NCBI RefSeq assembly: GCF_900636365.1 | Contig: NZ_LR134266.1 | Location: 1,749,501 to 1,813,500, forward strand | Direction of reading: 5' to 3' | DNA: 64,000 nucleotides | Origin: Streptococcus viridans | Lineage (GTDB): Bacteria; Bacillota; Bacilli; Lactobacillales; Streptococcaceae | Shown: positions 46,638 to 54,049 of the stretch, piece after piece | How positions within the stretch are numbered: the stretch's first letter is position 1 | How the letters are laid out: every line of letters starts with the position of its first letter | Program-made: the position numbers and the translations under genes | Notes under the pieces: generated by a model | What the model was told of the DNA's origin: nothing | Seen by the model: the letters and a program-made list of their open reading frames with translations, nothing else | Database searches by the model: none

Positions 46638-46669
46638 ATTATACATGATTGAATCCTATTTTCAATCAT
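46638..46669 (-). promoter_or_regulatory. Promoter of SRRP 2 with inverted-repeat operator
   Basis: The -35 TTGAAA (46660-46665), 16-base spacer and perfect -10 TATAAT (46638-46643). A perfect inverted repeat ATGATTGAA (46645-46653) / TTCAATCAT (46661-46669) with a 7-base centre covers the -35 and spacer, the usual position of a repressor site. Confidence 0.7.
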
Positions 46670-46697
46670 TTTGGCTATATCTATGCTCTAACTCAGC

Positions 46698-46725
46698 AAA
46701 AAAGCCATCGAATCGATGACTTTTT
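46698..46725 (-). terminator. Terminator of gltX
   Basis: AAAGTCATCG and CGATGGCTTT (one G-U pair) around ATT form a stem followed by T's on the minus strand, about 35 bases past the gltX stop. Confidence 0.85.
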
Positions 46726-46758
46726 AGAAATGAACAGCATGTTTTCGAAAGCTGATTC

Positions 46759-48219
46759 CTATTTAGAAATTTCTGCCAACATTTTCTCAATGTGTTGGAT
46801 GGATTTTTCACGTCCAAGCAAGTAAATGGTATCTGGCAATTCTGGACCATGCATTTCACCTGAAACAGCGATACGGATTGGCATGAAGAGATTTTTCCCT
46901 TTGATACCAGTTTCCTTTTGGACTGCTTTGATTTGTGGGAAGATATTTTCTACCACAAACTCATCGTCTGACATGGCTTCAAGTTTTGCTTTGAAGGCTT
47001 CAAGTACAGTCGGAACCGTTTCACCAGCCATGACTTCTCGCTCAGCTTCTGTCAATTCTGGGAAGTCTGAGAAGAAAAGGTCTGTCAATGGAACGATTTC
47101 GTCCACCGACTTCATTTGTGGTTTGTAGAGTTCCACTAATTTTTCAGCCTTGTCTGTCAAACGACCTGCTTCTTCAAGGAATGGTTTAGCCATTTCAAAG
47201 ATGGTCGCAAGGTTTGCATTCTTGATGTAGTCGTTGCTCATCCAGTCTAGTTTCTTCTGGTCGAAAGCTGCTGGAGACTTGCTAAGGCGGTTTTCATCAA
47301 AAAGTTTGATGAGCTCTTCGCGAGAAAAGATCTCATCTTCCCCACCAGGGTTCCAACCAAGCAAAGCGATGAAGTTAAAGACTGCTTCTGGAAGGTAGCC
47401 CTTCTTACGGTAATCTTCGATAAATTGAAGGGTGTTAGTGTCCCGTTTAGACAACTTCTTACCAGTTTCAGAATTGATGATAAGTGTCATGTGACCAAAC
47501 TCAGGCGCTTCCCAACCAAGCGCTTCATAGACCATGAGCTGTTTTGGTGTGTTGGCAATGTGGTCATCTCCACGGATAACGTGAGAGATTTGCATATCGT
47601 GGTCATCGATGACAACGGCAAAGTTGTAGGTTGGGTAACCATCTTTCTTCTGAATGACCCAGTCCCCACCGATATTGCCACCTTCAAATTCGATATCACC
47701 TTTGACCATATCATGCCACTTGTAGATACCAGACTCATTCACTGCCAAACGAACCGTCGGGATGATGCCCGCTGCTTCACGTTCTGCAACGTAAGCTGCT
47801 TTTTCTTCTTCGCTCATACCAAGGTATTCGTTGATGTAGCGAGGTGTTTCACCTGCTGCTTCTTGGCGTTCACGTTCTGCCGCCAACTCTTCTTCTGTTA
47901 CATAAGATTTGTAGGCTTTTCCTTCAGCTAAGAGTTGGTCAATGTATTTTTGATAGAGTTCCAAACGCTCAGACTGGCGGTAGTTTTCATGCGTCTCAGG
48001 ACTTTCATCCCAGTCCATACCTAACCAACGAAGGTTTTCAAGCTGTGAACGTTCTCCGTCTTCGACATGACGCTTACGGTCCGTATCTTCGATACGGATG
48101 ATAAAAGTTCCACCATGGTGGCGCGCATACAAGTAGTTAAACAATGCTGTCCGAGCATTTCCGATGTGTAGTAGTCCGGTTGGACTTGGTGCATAACGCA
48201 CACGAATATCTTTAGTCAC
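46759..48219 (-). CDS. gltX: Glutamyl-tRNA synthetase
   Basis: The 486-residue class I synthetase charges tRNA-Glu and, in bacteria that lack GlnRS, tRNA-Gln. The HIGH motif appears as [14 protein letters not shown] and the KMSKS motif as KLSKRDTN. A helical C-terminal anticodon domain follows. The start is GTG at 48219, preceded by AGGAG at 8 bases. It is monocistronic. Confidence 0.98.
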   Translation of the reverse strand: MTKDIRVRYAPSPTGLLHIGNARTALFNYLYARHHGGTFIIRIEDTDRKRHVEDGERSQLENLRWLGMDWDESPETHENYRQSERLELYQKYIDQLLAEGKAYKSYVTEEELAAERERQEAAGETPRYINEYLGMSEEEKAAYVAEREAAGIIPTVRLAVNESGIYKWHDMVKGDIEFEGGNIGGDWVIQKKDGYPTYNFAVVIDDHDMQISHVIRGDDHIANTPKQLMVYEALGWEAPEFGHMTLIINSETGKKLSKRDTNTLQFIEDYRKKGYLPEAVFNFIALLGWNPGGEDEIFSREELIKLFDENRLSKSPAAFDQKKLDWMSNDYIKNANLATIFEMAKPFLEEAGRLTDKAEKLVELYKPQMKSVDEIVPLTDLFFSDFPELTEAEREVMAGETVPTVLEAFKAKLEAMSDDEFVVENIFPQIKAVQKETGIKGKNLFMPIRIAVSGEMHGPELPDTIYLLGREKSIQHIEKMLAEISK

Positions 48220-48287
48220 GTATGTTTCTCCTAATTGTTCATTGATTCTGGGCTTCTCATCTAACTGGCCCAGGTACTTTTCACTCT

Positions 48288-48296
48288 ATTATAGCA
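48288..48296 (-). promoter_or_regulatory. Extended -10 promoter of gltX
   Basis: TGCTATAAT on the minus strand gives a perfect -10 (48288-48293) plus TG. The leader of about 63 bases contains a GGGC/GCCC hairpin. I see no T-box features. Confidence 0.6.
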
Positions 48297-48317
48297 TATC
48301 TCCCAAGGAGTAGCTTC

Positions 48318-49100
48318 CTAATCGAGTCGTTCTTCTAGTTCAAAATTGATCGGCAGGGTTGCTAAGAAATGTTCCAACTCCCGCTCCCAATAAAACCATT
48401 CATGTTTTCCTGGTCCATGGCTGTATGTAATATCAAAGCCGAGGTCCTTCAGATGATCCACAGCTATATTGTTAGCCTCATACAGAGCATCTTGCTCTCC
48501 GCACCAAGCCCATAAGACCGTCTTTTTATCTGAGTACTTCTCCGCAATGCTTTCCAAGGAGTAAGGACTTGTCGTCCAATCTTCTAGCTTTCCAAAGACC
48601 CCTTGCCAATAAGCTGCACTTCCAAGGTCGGTGTTTGCCAATTGACGCCCCTCAAAGCTAAGAGCACCAGAAAAGCTAGCGGCATGCGAGAAGCGATTGG
48701 TTTGAAGAGCCAGTTTGAAAGAGCCATAGCCCCCCATCGATAGACCAGCAATAAAGGTCTTCTCCCGCTTCTTAGTCATATTGGGGAAGAAACGTGCCAG
48801 GGTCTTAGGCAATTCCTCTGCGATGGCTGTGTAATAGGGATAACCATACTGTGTATCTGTATACCAACCATTATTGGTATTAGGCAAAACGACAATCAAA
48901 TTGGTCGAACGTAGGATCCTTTCTACATTGGTCCGTTTCAACCAGGAGTACTGATTGCCATTCATCCCATGAAGGAGATAGAGGACCGGGATATCTTGAT
49001 CATCCGGATTTTTCACCCGAGACGCATCTGGATAGAGGACGTTGATCCCCCATTCCATTGCGAGCGCTTCTGAATAATATTCAATCTGCATTACTGCCAT
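48318..49100 (-). CDS. estA: Alpha/beta-hydrolase esterase (EstA, tributyrin esterase type)
   Basis: The 260-residue cytosolic esterase of the esterase D family has oxyanion region [12 protein letters not shown], nucleophile elbow [11 protein letters not shown] (Ser at about 120) and a C-terminal His in [10 protein letters not shown]. The pneumococcal homologue EstA hydrolyses short-chain and acetylated sugar esters. It follows rnjB as in pneumococcus, with a hairpin between. Two starts are possible (MAVM); I keep the first. Confidence 0.93.
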   Translation of the reverse strand: MAVMQIEYYSEALAMEWGINVLYPDASRVKNPDDQDIPVLYLLHGMNGNQYSWLKRTNVERILRSTNLIVVLPNTNNGWYTDTQYGYPYYTAIAEELPKTLARFFPNMTKKREKTFIAGLSMGGYGSFKLALQTNRFSHAASFSGALSFEGRQLANTDLGSAAYWQGVFGKLEDWTTSPYSLESIAEKYSDKKTVLWAWCGEQDALYEANNIAVDHLKDLGFDITYSHGPGKHEWFYWERELEHFLATLPINFELEERLD

Positions 49101-49136
49101 CTATCTTTCCTCACCATTTCTTTCTTCTTTGACAAG

Positions 49137-49159
49137 AAAAAGCCGACGATCGACTTTTC
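49137..49159 (-). terminator. Possible terminator of rnjB
   Basis: AAAAGTCGA pairs with TCGGCTTTT (one G-U pair) around a 3-base loop and is followed by T's on the minus strand. The tight loop makes this less certain. Confidence 0.6.
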
Positions 49160-49173
49160 CTCTTATGTTAATC

Positions 49174-50835
49174 TTAGCGTACTTCCATGACAACTGGCAA
49201 GATAGCTGGTCGACGTTTGGTCTGGTCAAAGAGGTATTTAGCCAAACTATCACGAACAGCACTCTTGAGCTCACCCCAATCGAAGCTGTCCTGAGCCAAG
49301 TATTCTTCCACACTTTGGTTGACAATTTCTGCACTTTCGCGCAAGATATCGCGACTCTTCTTCACGTAGACAAAGCCACGGGTGTGAACTTTTGCCTTCG
49401 AGATGATGCGTTTCTCACGACGGTTAACCGTAATAGCCACAATAAAGATACCATCTTCTGAAAGGACTTTCCGGTCACGGAGAACGACATTCCCAACATC
49501 TCCAATGGCATTCCCATCGATGAGAACATCTCCTGCAGAGACGCTACCAGCTGGGACGAAGTCCCCATTGTCATATTCCATGATAGAGCCTTTTTTCGGA
49601 ATGAAGATATTTTCAGGCAAAATCCCCACTTCCATAGCAAGCCTTGCATGGGCATCCAATTCACGGTATTCCCCTTGGATTGGGAACAGATAGTTCGGAC
49701 GCAGTAAGTTGATCATCAACTGCAGATCACGCGCATTTCCATGTCCTGATACACGCAAGCTTTGAGTAATCTGTTTGACGACTCCTCCTGCTTGGTAGAC
49801 CATATTTTCTACACGTGCCATAACCGCTTCTTTGGCGATAGATGGAGTTGTTACGATATAGACCAAGTCACCATCCTTGATTTCGACATAGCGGTGACGG
49901 CCAATGGACATCTTACGAAGTCCGTTGATCGGCTCACCCATACGTCCAGTTTCAAGAATAATCAATTCATGGTCCTCAAAACGAGACATTTCTTTTGGCT
50001 TGATCAATAATTTTTCGTTGGCCAAAGAAAGCTTATTTAAACGAATCCCTGTCCGGACGATATTTTCTACGTCAAATCCAGTCAAAACAACCCGACGCCC
50101 TGTCTCTGCAGCTGCATCAAAGACCTGCTGGATCCGTGATAGGTTACTAGCAACAGCAGCAACAATGACCCGGCCATCCCAGTCCCCAATGGTATCCAGG
50201 ATTTCATCTCCAACTTCTTGCTCGCTAGCCACTTGAACAGTGCTGTCAGCATTCGCAGAGTCACTCAAGAGAGCTAGCACGCCTTCGCGTCCAATCTCTG
50301 CCAAACGAGCAAAGTCTGTCGCATAAAACTCACTCGCTGTCTGGTCAAACTTGAAGTCTCCTGTATAGACGATGTTACCCTCAGGAGTCTTGATGACAAT
50401 TCCTAAACTTTCTGGAATAGAGTGGGTTGTCTGGAAGAAGGAAACAACGGTTCCTCCAAAATCGATTTCTGAATTGGCATCGATCACATGGAAGTCATTG
50501 AACTTCTTGACACTGTCGTTACTCTTGACAAAGAGCTTGGCCAACTCGACGGTCAACTCCGACCCAAATACTGGAACTTTAGCCTCCGCTAAAAGATAAG
50601 GAAGTGCTCCGATGGCATCCGCATGCCCGTGCGTTAAAAAGACCCCTGCGATACGATCGCTATTCTCAAAGAGGTAATCCATGTTGGGAATAACAACATC
50701 GACCCCTAGTTGCTCATTTTCTGGATACTTGAGACCAGCATCCAAAACAAAAATAGAGTCATTTACTTCAGCTATGTAGAGGTTTTTCCCGTTTTCACGG
50801 ACTCCACCTAAAGTAATCAACTTAATGTTACTCAT
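49174..50835 (-). CDS. rnjB: Ribonuclease J2
   Basis: The 553-residue metallo-beta-lactamase/beta-CASP ribonuclease forms the J1/J2 complex in mRNA decay. The first motif reads LTHGHADAIGALPYLL. J1 proteins have HGHEDH, so one metal ligand is replaced by Ala, as is usual for J2. Also visible are TTHSIPESLGI, YTGDFKFDQ, the beta-CASP region, and SGHGNARDL followed by a C-terminal oligomerisation domain. I call it J2 from the degenerate motif, the GVRENGKN start and the estA neighbour. Confidence 0.92.
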   Translation of the reverse strand: MSNIKLITLGGVRENGKNLYIAEVNDSIFVLDAGLKYPENEQLGVDVVIPNMDYLFENSDRIAGVFLTHGHADAIGALPYLLAEAKVPVFGSELTVELAKLFVKSNDSVKKFNDFHVIDANSEIDFGGTVVSFFQTTHSIPESLGIVIKTPEGNIVYTGDFKFDQTASEFYATDFARLAEIGREGVLALLSDSANADSTVQVASEQEVGDEILDTIGDWDGRVIVAAVASNLSRIQQVFDAAAETGRRVVLTGFDVENIVRTGIRLNKLSLANEKLLIKPKEMSRFEDHELIILETGRMGEPINGLRKMSIGRHRYVEIKDGDLVYIVTTPSIAKEAVMARVENMVYQAGGVVKQITQSLRVSGHGNARDLQLMINLLRPNYLFPIQGEYRELDAHARLAMEVGILPENIFIPKKGSIMEYDNGDFVPAGSVSAGDVLIDGNAIGDVGNVVLRDRKVLSEDGIFIVAITVNRREKRIISKAKVHTRGFVYVKKSRDILRESAEIVNQSVEEYLAQDSFDWGELKSAVRDSLAKYLFDQTKRRPAILPVVMEVR

Positions 50836-50924
50836 GTTTTCTCCTTTATATGATGGTTCATACTTACGGTCCTTGGCTCACCAAGTCGAATTACAGTTTT
50901 GCAAATTTCTTGCATATCTAGAAC

Positions 50925-50953
50925 ATTATACTATTTTTTCACGATTTTTTCAA
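50925..50953 (-). promoter_or_regulatory. Promoter of rnjB
   Basis: The -35 TTGAAA (50948-50953), 17-base spacer and perfect -10 TATAAT (50925-50930) leave a leader of about 80 bases. Confidence 0.8.
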
Positions 50954-50970
50954 AAGTCAGATCAAACAAA

Positions 50971-51148
50971 AGAGGCTGGGACAAAAGTCCTAGCCTCTCA
51001 ATTGTCTTTGGATTGTCGAGCAAGACGCAGTGGTTGAGTGGGCTCTACTACGCTGGTTTCATCAGCTTTTACAGCCCTACTCAACTTTGCGGAGGTGGGA
51101 CGACGAAATCCAATCCTAACGAATTACCGATTTCTGTCCCACTCTCAC
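50971..51148. repeat. Composite non-coding element with three hairpins
   Basis: Three nested stems are visible. They are GAGGCTGGGAC/GTCCTAGCCTC (50972-50997); TTGAGTGGGCT/AGCCCTACTCAA (51034-51084); and GTGGGAC plus GAAATC with GATTTC plus GTCCCAC (51095-51142). The first ends in a T-rich run on the minus strand, so it can also terminate the 184-aa gene. The whole resembles a small dispersed streptococcal repeat unit; only one copy is in this window. Confidence 0.6.
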
Positions 51149-51202
51149 TTTATTAAGACCAAAGACGATAGCCTAGATTGTCAACTTTGTCAAAAAGAGA
51201 CC

Positions 51203-51757
51203 CTAGTCCGTATGATAGTCATTTTTCTTATTCTCAATCACCCGTATCGCCGCCTTGATGACATGAAACTCGTTTAGCAGTTCTTCTAAGTGCTGGTAAT
51301 TCCGATCGCTGAGCGCCCCCTTCTTAAGGGTTTGAGACAAGCTATAAAACCGATCAACATGCTCATCAATATTGGCCAGCAATTCTTTGGCTTCTTTTAA
51401 CCGGTAGCGATTCAGGAGCTTGCTCTGGCTATGTTTATAAGCGAGCACATTCTCACGATGAATGTCTTGACAGACTTCCTTCTGTTCTTCATCCACCGTC
51501 AAATTGACCGCTTGGAAGCAAGTAATAAATTCCCGATTCTTCAGATCACACACAAAGACGACACCGTCCTCTGCTACATAGGCTTCCGTATCGGGCCGTT
51601 GATCAAAACTGCTGTCAAAATGATGAAGCGAGGGCACGTGTTGATTGACCCAACGTCTCAACTGCTCTTCATCGACCCCAAATCGTTCCATTGCTCTTTC
51701 TTTAAAGTGATCTCGACAGCTATATTCATGTGCATATGGCAATCCCACTGACCTCAC
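51203..51757 (-). CDS. Hypothetical protein, 184 residues
   Basis: I do not recognise the family. The soluble protein has an N-terminal part rich in charged and aromatic residues (about 10-85, with RDHFKERAMERFGVDEEQLRRW and VFVCDLKNREFITCF) and a helical, probably coiled-coil C-terminal part (about 90-184). The start is uncertain: GTG at 51757 is used. A second GTG at residue 4 has GAGGTGAGG nearby, and a TTG follows. It is flanked by the hairpin element on one side and the candidate RNA terminator on the other. Confidence 0.75.
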   Translation of the reverse strand: MRSVGLPYAHEYSCRDHFKERAMERFGVDEEQLRRWVNQHVPSLHHFDSSFDQRPDTEAYVAEDGVVFVCDLKNREFITCFQAVNLTVDEEQKEVCQDIHRENVLAYKHSQSKLLNRYRLKEAKELLANIDEHVDRFYSLSQTLKKGALSDRNYQHLEELLNEFHVIKAAIRVIENKKNDYHTD

Positions 51758-51780
51758 CTCGACTTTCCACCACGACAGAT

Positions 51781-51814
51781 AAAAAGACCTCCAGTCTTAC
51801 GGGACTAGAGGTCT
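51781..51814 (-). terminator. Terminator of candidate non-coding RNA
   Basis: AGACCTC plus AGTC pair with GACT plus GAGGTCT and are followed by TTTTT on the minus strand. It lies 445 bases from the ABC transporter gene but at the end of the structured region described next. Confidence 0.85.
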
Positions 51815-52195
51815 GGTCTGCTTCACTGACAAGAGGCGATTAACCATTTAGGCTAACGAAAACAACAGTTATGATTTTCATTTCTTTTCATGGTACGTTT
51901 TTACATACCAGTGGTTTTCTTTGCAATTTCTCTTTCAGTTTTGTTACAAAGCACTCAGTTGAGCATACCGAAGTTCGAAAACCATCTAAAGCTTCCACTA
52001 CTATTTCCACGTATTTCAATGTCATTTAGTAAGTTAAGCAGACTTACTTGACGGCTCAACCGATTTAACATTTCCGACGTTCTGGCTTTTTTATAAAAAG
52101 CACGATCAAGTGTCAGCGAAGGCAAACCTAAAACGAAGTAACCTAATGTATGAATCTATAAGGCATTGGTATCAACCCCTTCTCCCTTATCTTCA
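51781..52195 (-). ncRNA. Candidate structured non-coding RNA, about 415 nt
   Basis: This gene-free stretch has its own promoter and a strong terminator. On the minus strand it holds several pairings. GTTGAGC pairs with GCTCAAC about 100 bases away. Inside that lies GTCAAGTAAGT...ACTTACTaaatGAC and a GAAG/CTTC hairpin. Downstream is TGGTATGT-AAAA-ACGTACCA. It does not show the signatures of tmRNA, RNase P RNA, SRP RNA or T-box leaders. It contains a 38-codon frame (ATG at 52071, stop 51955) without a ribosome-binding site. Identity is unknown; the RNA call is inference. Confidence 0.5.
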
Positions 52196-52200
52196 CCTAT

Positions 52201-52229
52201 AGTATACTCCTTTAATATCAGTATTGCAA
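52201..52229 (-). promoter_or_regulatory. Promoter of candidate RNA
   Basis: The -35 TTGCAA (52224-52229), 17-base spacer and -10 TATACT (52201-52206). It begins about 30 bases past the stop of the ABC ATPase gene. Confidence 0.75.
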
Positions 52230-52259
52230 GCGATTACACGCTGAAACTAGTTTCTAAAT

Positions 52260-53018
52260 TTACTCAAAGAAACGGTAGTAATCAGTCAAGGCCATCTTAG
52301 CCTTTTCCTCTTGATTCAAGTCCTGGATAATCTTTCCATCCTTCATGACAATCAAGCGTTTCCCGTACTTGAGCGCATCTTCCATATGATGGGTAATCAT
52401 CAAGGCAGTCAGTCGATCCGTTTTGACAAATCGATCCGTCAGCTCCATCAAGGCTTGACTCGTCTTGGGATCGAGGGCAGCTGTATGTTCGTCCAAAAGT
52501 AAGAGTTCTGGCCGTTTCAGGGTAGCCATCAACAAGCTCAGAGCCTGACGTTGTCCACCAGATAAGAATTCTACCGACGTATCGACATGCCTCTCTAAAC
52601 CATTGCCGATCTGGCTCAAAACCTCTTTAAATTCGTCTTTGTACTGGGCAAGACGACGAGGAACCAAGCCCCGTTTTTCTCCTCGGAATTTTGCAATCAG
52701 GAGATTTTCAGCCACTGTCATACGTGGGGCTGTCCCCATCTTTGGATCTTGGAAGACACGAGATAGGTATTTGGCCCGTTTTTCCGGACCATAGTGCGTC
52801 ACGTCCTCCCCCTTGATCAAGACTTGACCACTGGTTAGCGGAAGGGTCCCAGCCAAGGTATTGAAAAGGGTTGACTTCCCAGCACCATTGCCCCCAAGAA
52901 TGGTGATAAAGTCATGCTCATGAATCTCCAAAGAGACATTGTCCAAAATGACTTTTTCTTCATTCAAGCCATTGTTCACCACGATGGTGGCATTTTTTAA
53001 TTCTACAATTGCGGTCAT
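52260..53018 (-). CDS. ABC transporter ATP-binding protein (TrpZ-like)
   Basis: The 252-residue ATPase has Walker A GGNGAGKSTLFN, signature LSGGQRQALSL, Walker B LLLLDEHTAAL and the H-loop MITHHMEDAL. It overlaps the permease gene by 4 bases (ATGA). Similar ATPases in streptococci pair with a TrpX-type binding protein for tryptophan or related amino acids; the substrate here is inferred only from that resemblance. Confidence 0.93.
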   Translation of the reverse strand: MTAIVELKNATIVVNNGLNEEKVILDNVSLEIHEHDFITILGGNGAGKSTLFNTLAGTLPLTSGQVLIKGEDVTHYGPEKRAKYLSRVFQDPKMGTAPRMTVAENLLIAKFRGEKRGLVPRRLAQYKDEFKEVLSQIGNGLERHVDTSVEFLSGGQRQALSLLMATLKRPELLLLDEHTAALDPKTSQALMELTDRFVKTDRLTALMITHHMEDALKYGKRLIVMKDGKIIQDLNQEEKAKMALTDYYRFFE

Positions 53019-53881
53019 TTGCTGAGTTTGACTCCTTTCAGCAGTTTCTCTTTAAAGGTTGGAATCATGAGACAGATCGCCAAGATGATAGCACTAAAGA
53101 TACGGATGTAGCTAGTATTGACACCGATGGCAATCACAGCCCAAATCAAGAATTGATAAATGATTGATCCAATAACGATACTGAGCAAACGTTCTGCTAA
53201 GGTTAGTTTTGAAAAAAGAACCTCTCCGATAATCAAGCTAGCCAAACCAACGACGATGACTCCGATCCCTCGAGAAGCATCTGCATAGCCTTCTTGCTGG
53301 GCCATCAAGGCACCTGACAAGGCAATAATCCCATTAGAAACCACTAGCCCCATCAACTCCATCCGGCTGGTATGGATCCCAAAGCTTTTAGCCATCTCAG
53401 GATTGTCTCCTGTCGCAATATAGGCCTGCCCCAATTTAGTATCCAAAAAGAAGAGCATAGTGGCAATCACCAGGGTCACAAAGATGATCCCAATGATAAT
53501 CTCGTTTACGCCACTCGCGATAGGAATCATATCTTGAATTTTTGAGTAGCCCAGCAAGCCCAGGTTGGCTCGTTGCATCACGAAGAGAATGACTGAGTTA
53601 CAGGAAGTCATCACCAAAATCCCTGATAACAGCGTCGGAATCTTCCCTTTGGTATAAAGAAGACCTGTTGCTAATCCAGCCAAACACCCCGCACCAATGG
53701 CGGCTAGGGTGGCTAGCAAAGGATGAACCCCTTTGGTGATCAGAGTGACCGCAACGGCTCCCCCTAATGGGAAAGAGCCCTCTGTAGTCATATCTGGGAA
53801 ATCCAAGATACGAAAGGTCATAAAAATCCCCAGTCCCAAAATAGCCCAGATCAAGCCTTGTGAAATAATCGAAATAAGCAT
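53015..53881 (-). CDS. ABC transporter permease (TrpY-like, LivH/RbsC fold)
   Basis: The 288-residue protein has eight to nine membrane segments and the family motifs FRILDFPDMTTEGSFPLGGA and ALSGALMAQQEGYADASRGIG. It forms the channel for the ATPase downstream. No substrate-binding lipoprotein gene is adjacent: upstream lie only 168 bases and the giant adhesin. The binding protein must be elsewhere or lost. Confidence 0.93.
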   Translation of the reverse strand: MLISIISQGLIWAILGLGIFMTFRILDFPDMTTEGSFPLGGAVAVTLITKGVHPLLATLAAIGAGCLAGLATGLLYTKGKIPTLLSGILVMTSCNSVILFVMQRANLGLLGYSKIQDMIPIASGVNEIIIGIIFVTLVIATMLFFLDTKLGQAYIATGDNPEMAKSFGIHTSRMELMGLVVSNGIIALSGALMAQQEGYADASRGIGVIVVGLASLIIGEVLFSKLTLAERLLSIVIGSIIYQFLIWAVIAIGVNTSYIRIFSAIILAICLMIPTFKEKLLKGVKLSK

Positions 53882-53912
53882 ATCTTTGTCCTAACTATTG
53901 TAAATATCCTCT

Positions 53913-53942
53913 ATTGTATCATATTGCAAGACGTGATTTCAA
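53913..53942 (-). promoter_or_regulatory. Promoter of the ABC transporter genes
   Basis: The -35 TTGAAA (53937-53942), 18-base spacer and -10 TACAAT (53913-53918), about 30 bases before the permease start. Confidence 0.7.
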
Positions 53943-53959
53943 TGCTTTCAAGAAATAAC

Positions 53960-53989
53960 AAAAAGGCCCCACTCCTTAGAGCGAGGCCT
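53960..53989 (-). terminator. Terminator of the giant adhesin gene
   Basis: AGGCCTCGCTC pairs with GAGTGGGGCCT (two G-U pairs) around TAAG, followed by TTTTT on the minus strand, 60 bases after the stop. Confidence 0.9.
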
Positions 53990-54049
53990 CCTTGTGGAAA
54001 ACTAAACCATTTCCGATCCTAGTGTGAATCGTTAGTGTCTACCACTTGT

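Noticed and set aside
48220..48317. Possible T-box leader before gltX
   Set aside because: No specifier loop or GGTGGNACCGCG-like antiterminator was found; only a short GGGC/GCCC hairpin.
50630..50680. HGHADA in place of HGHEDH in the RNase J protein, as a possible frameshift or error
   Set aside because: The frame is intact and the substitution is usual for the RNase J2 paralogue, so it was used to assign the gene.
51955..52071. 38-codon frame with plausible peptide composition
   Set aside because: It has no ribosome-binding site and lies within paired segments of the candidate RNA; kept only as a note in that entry.
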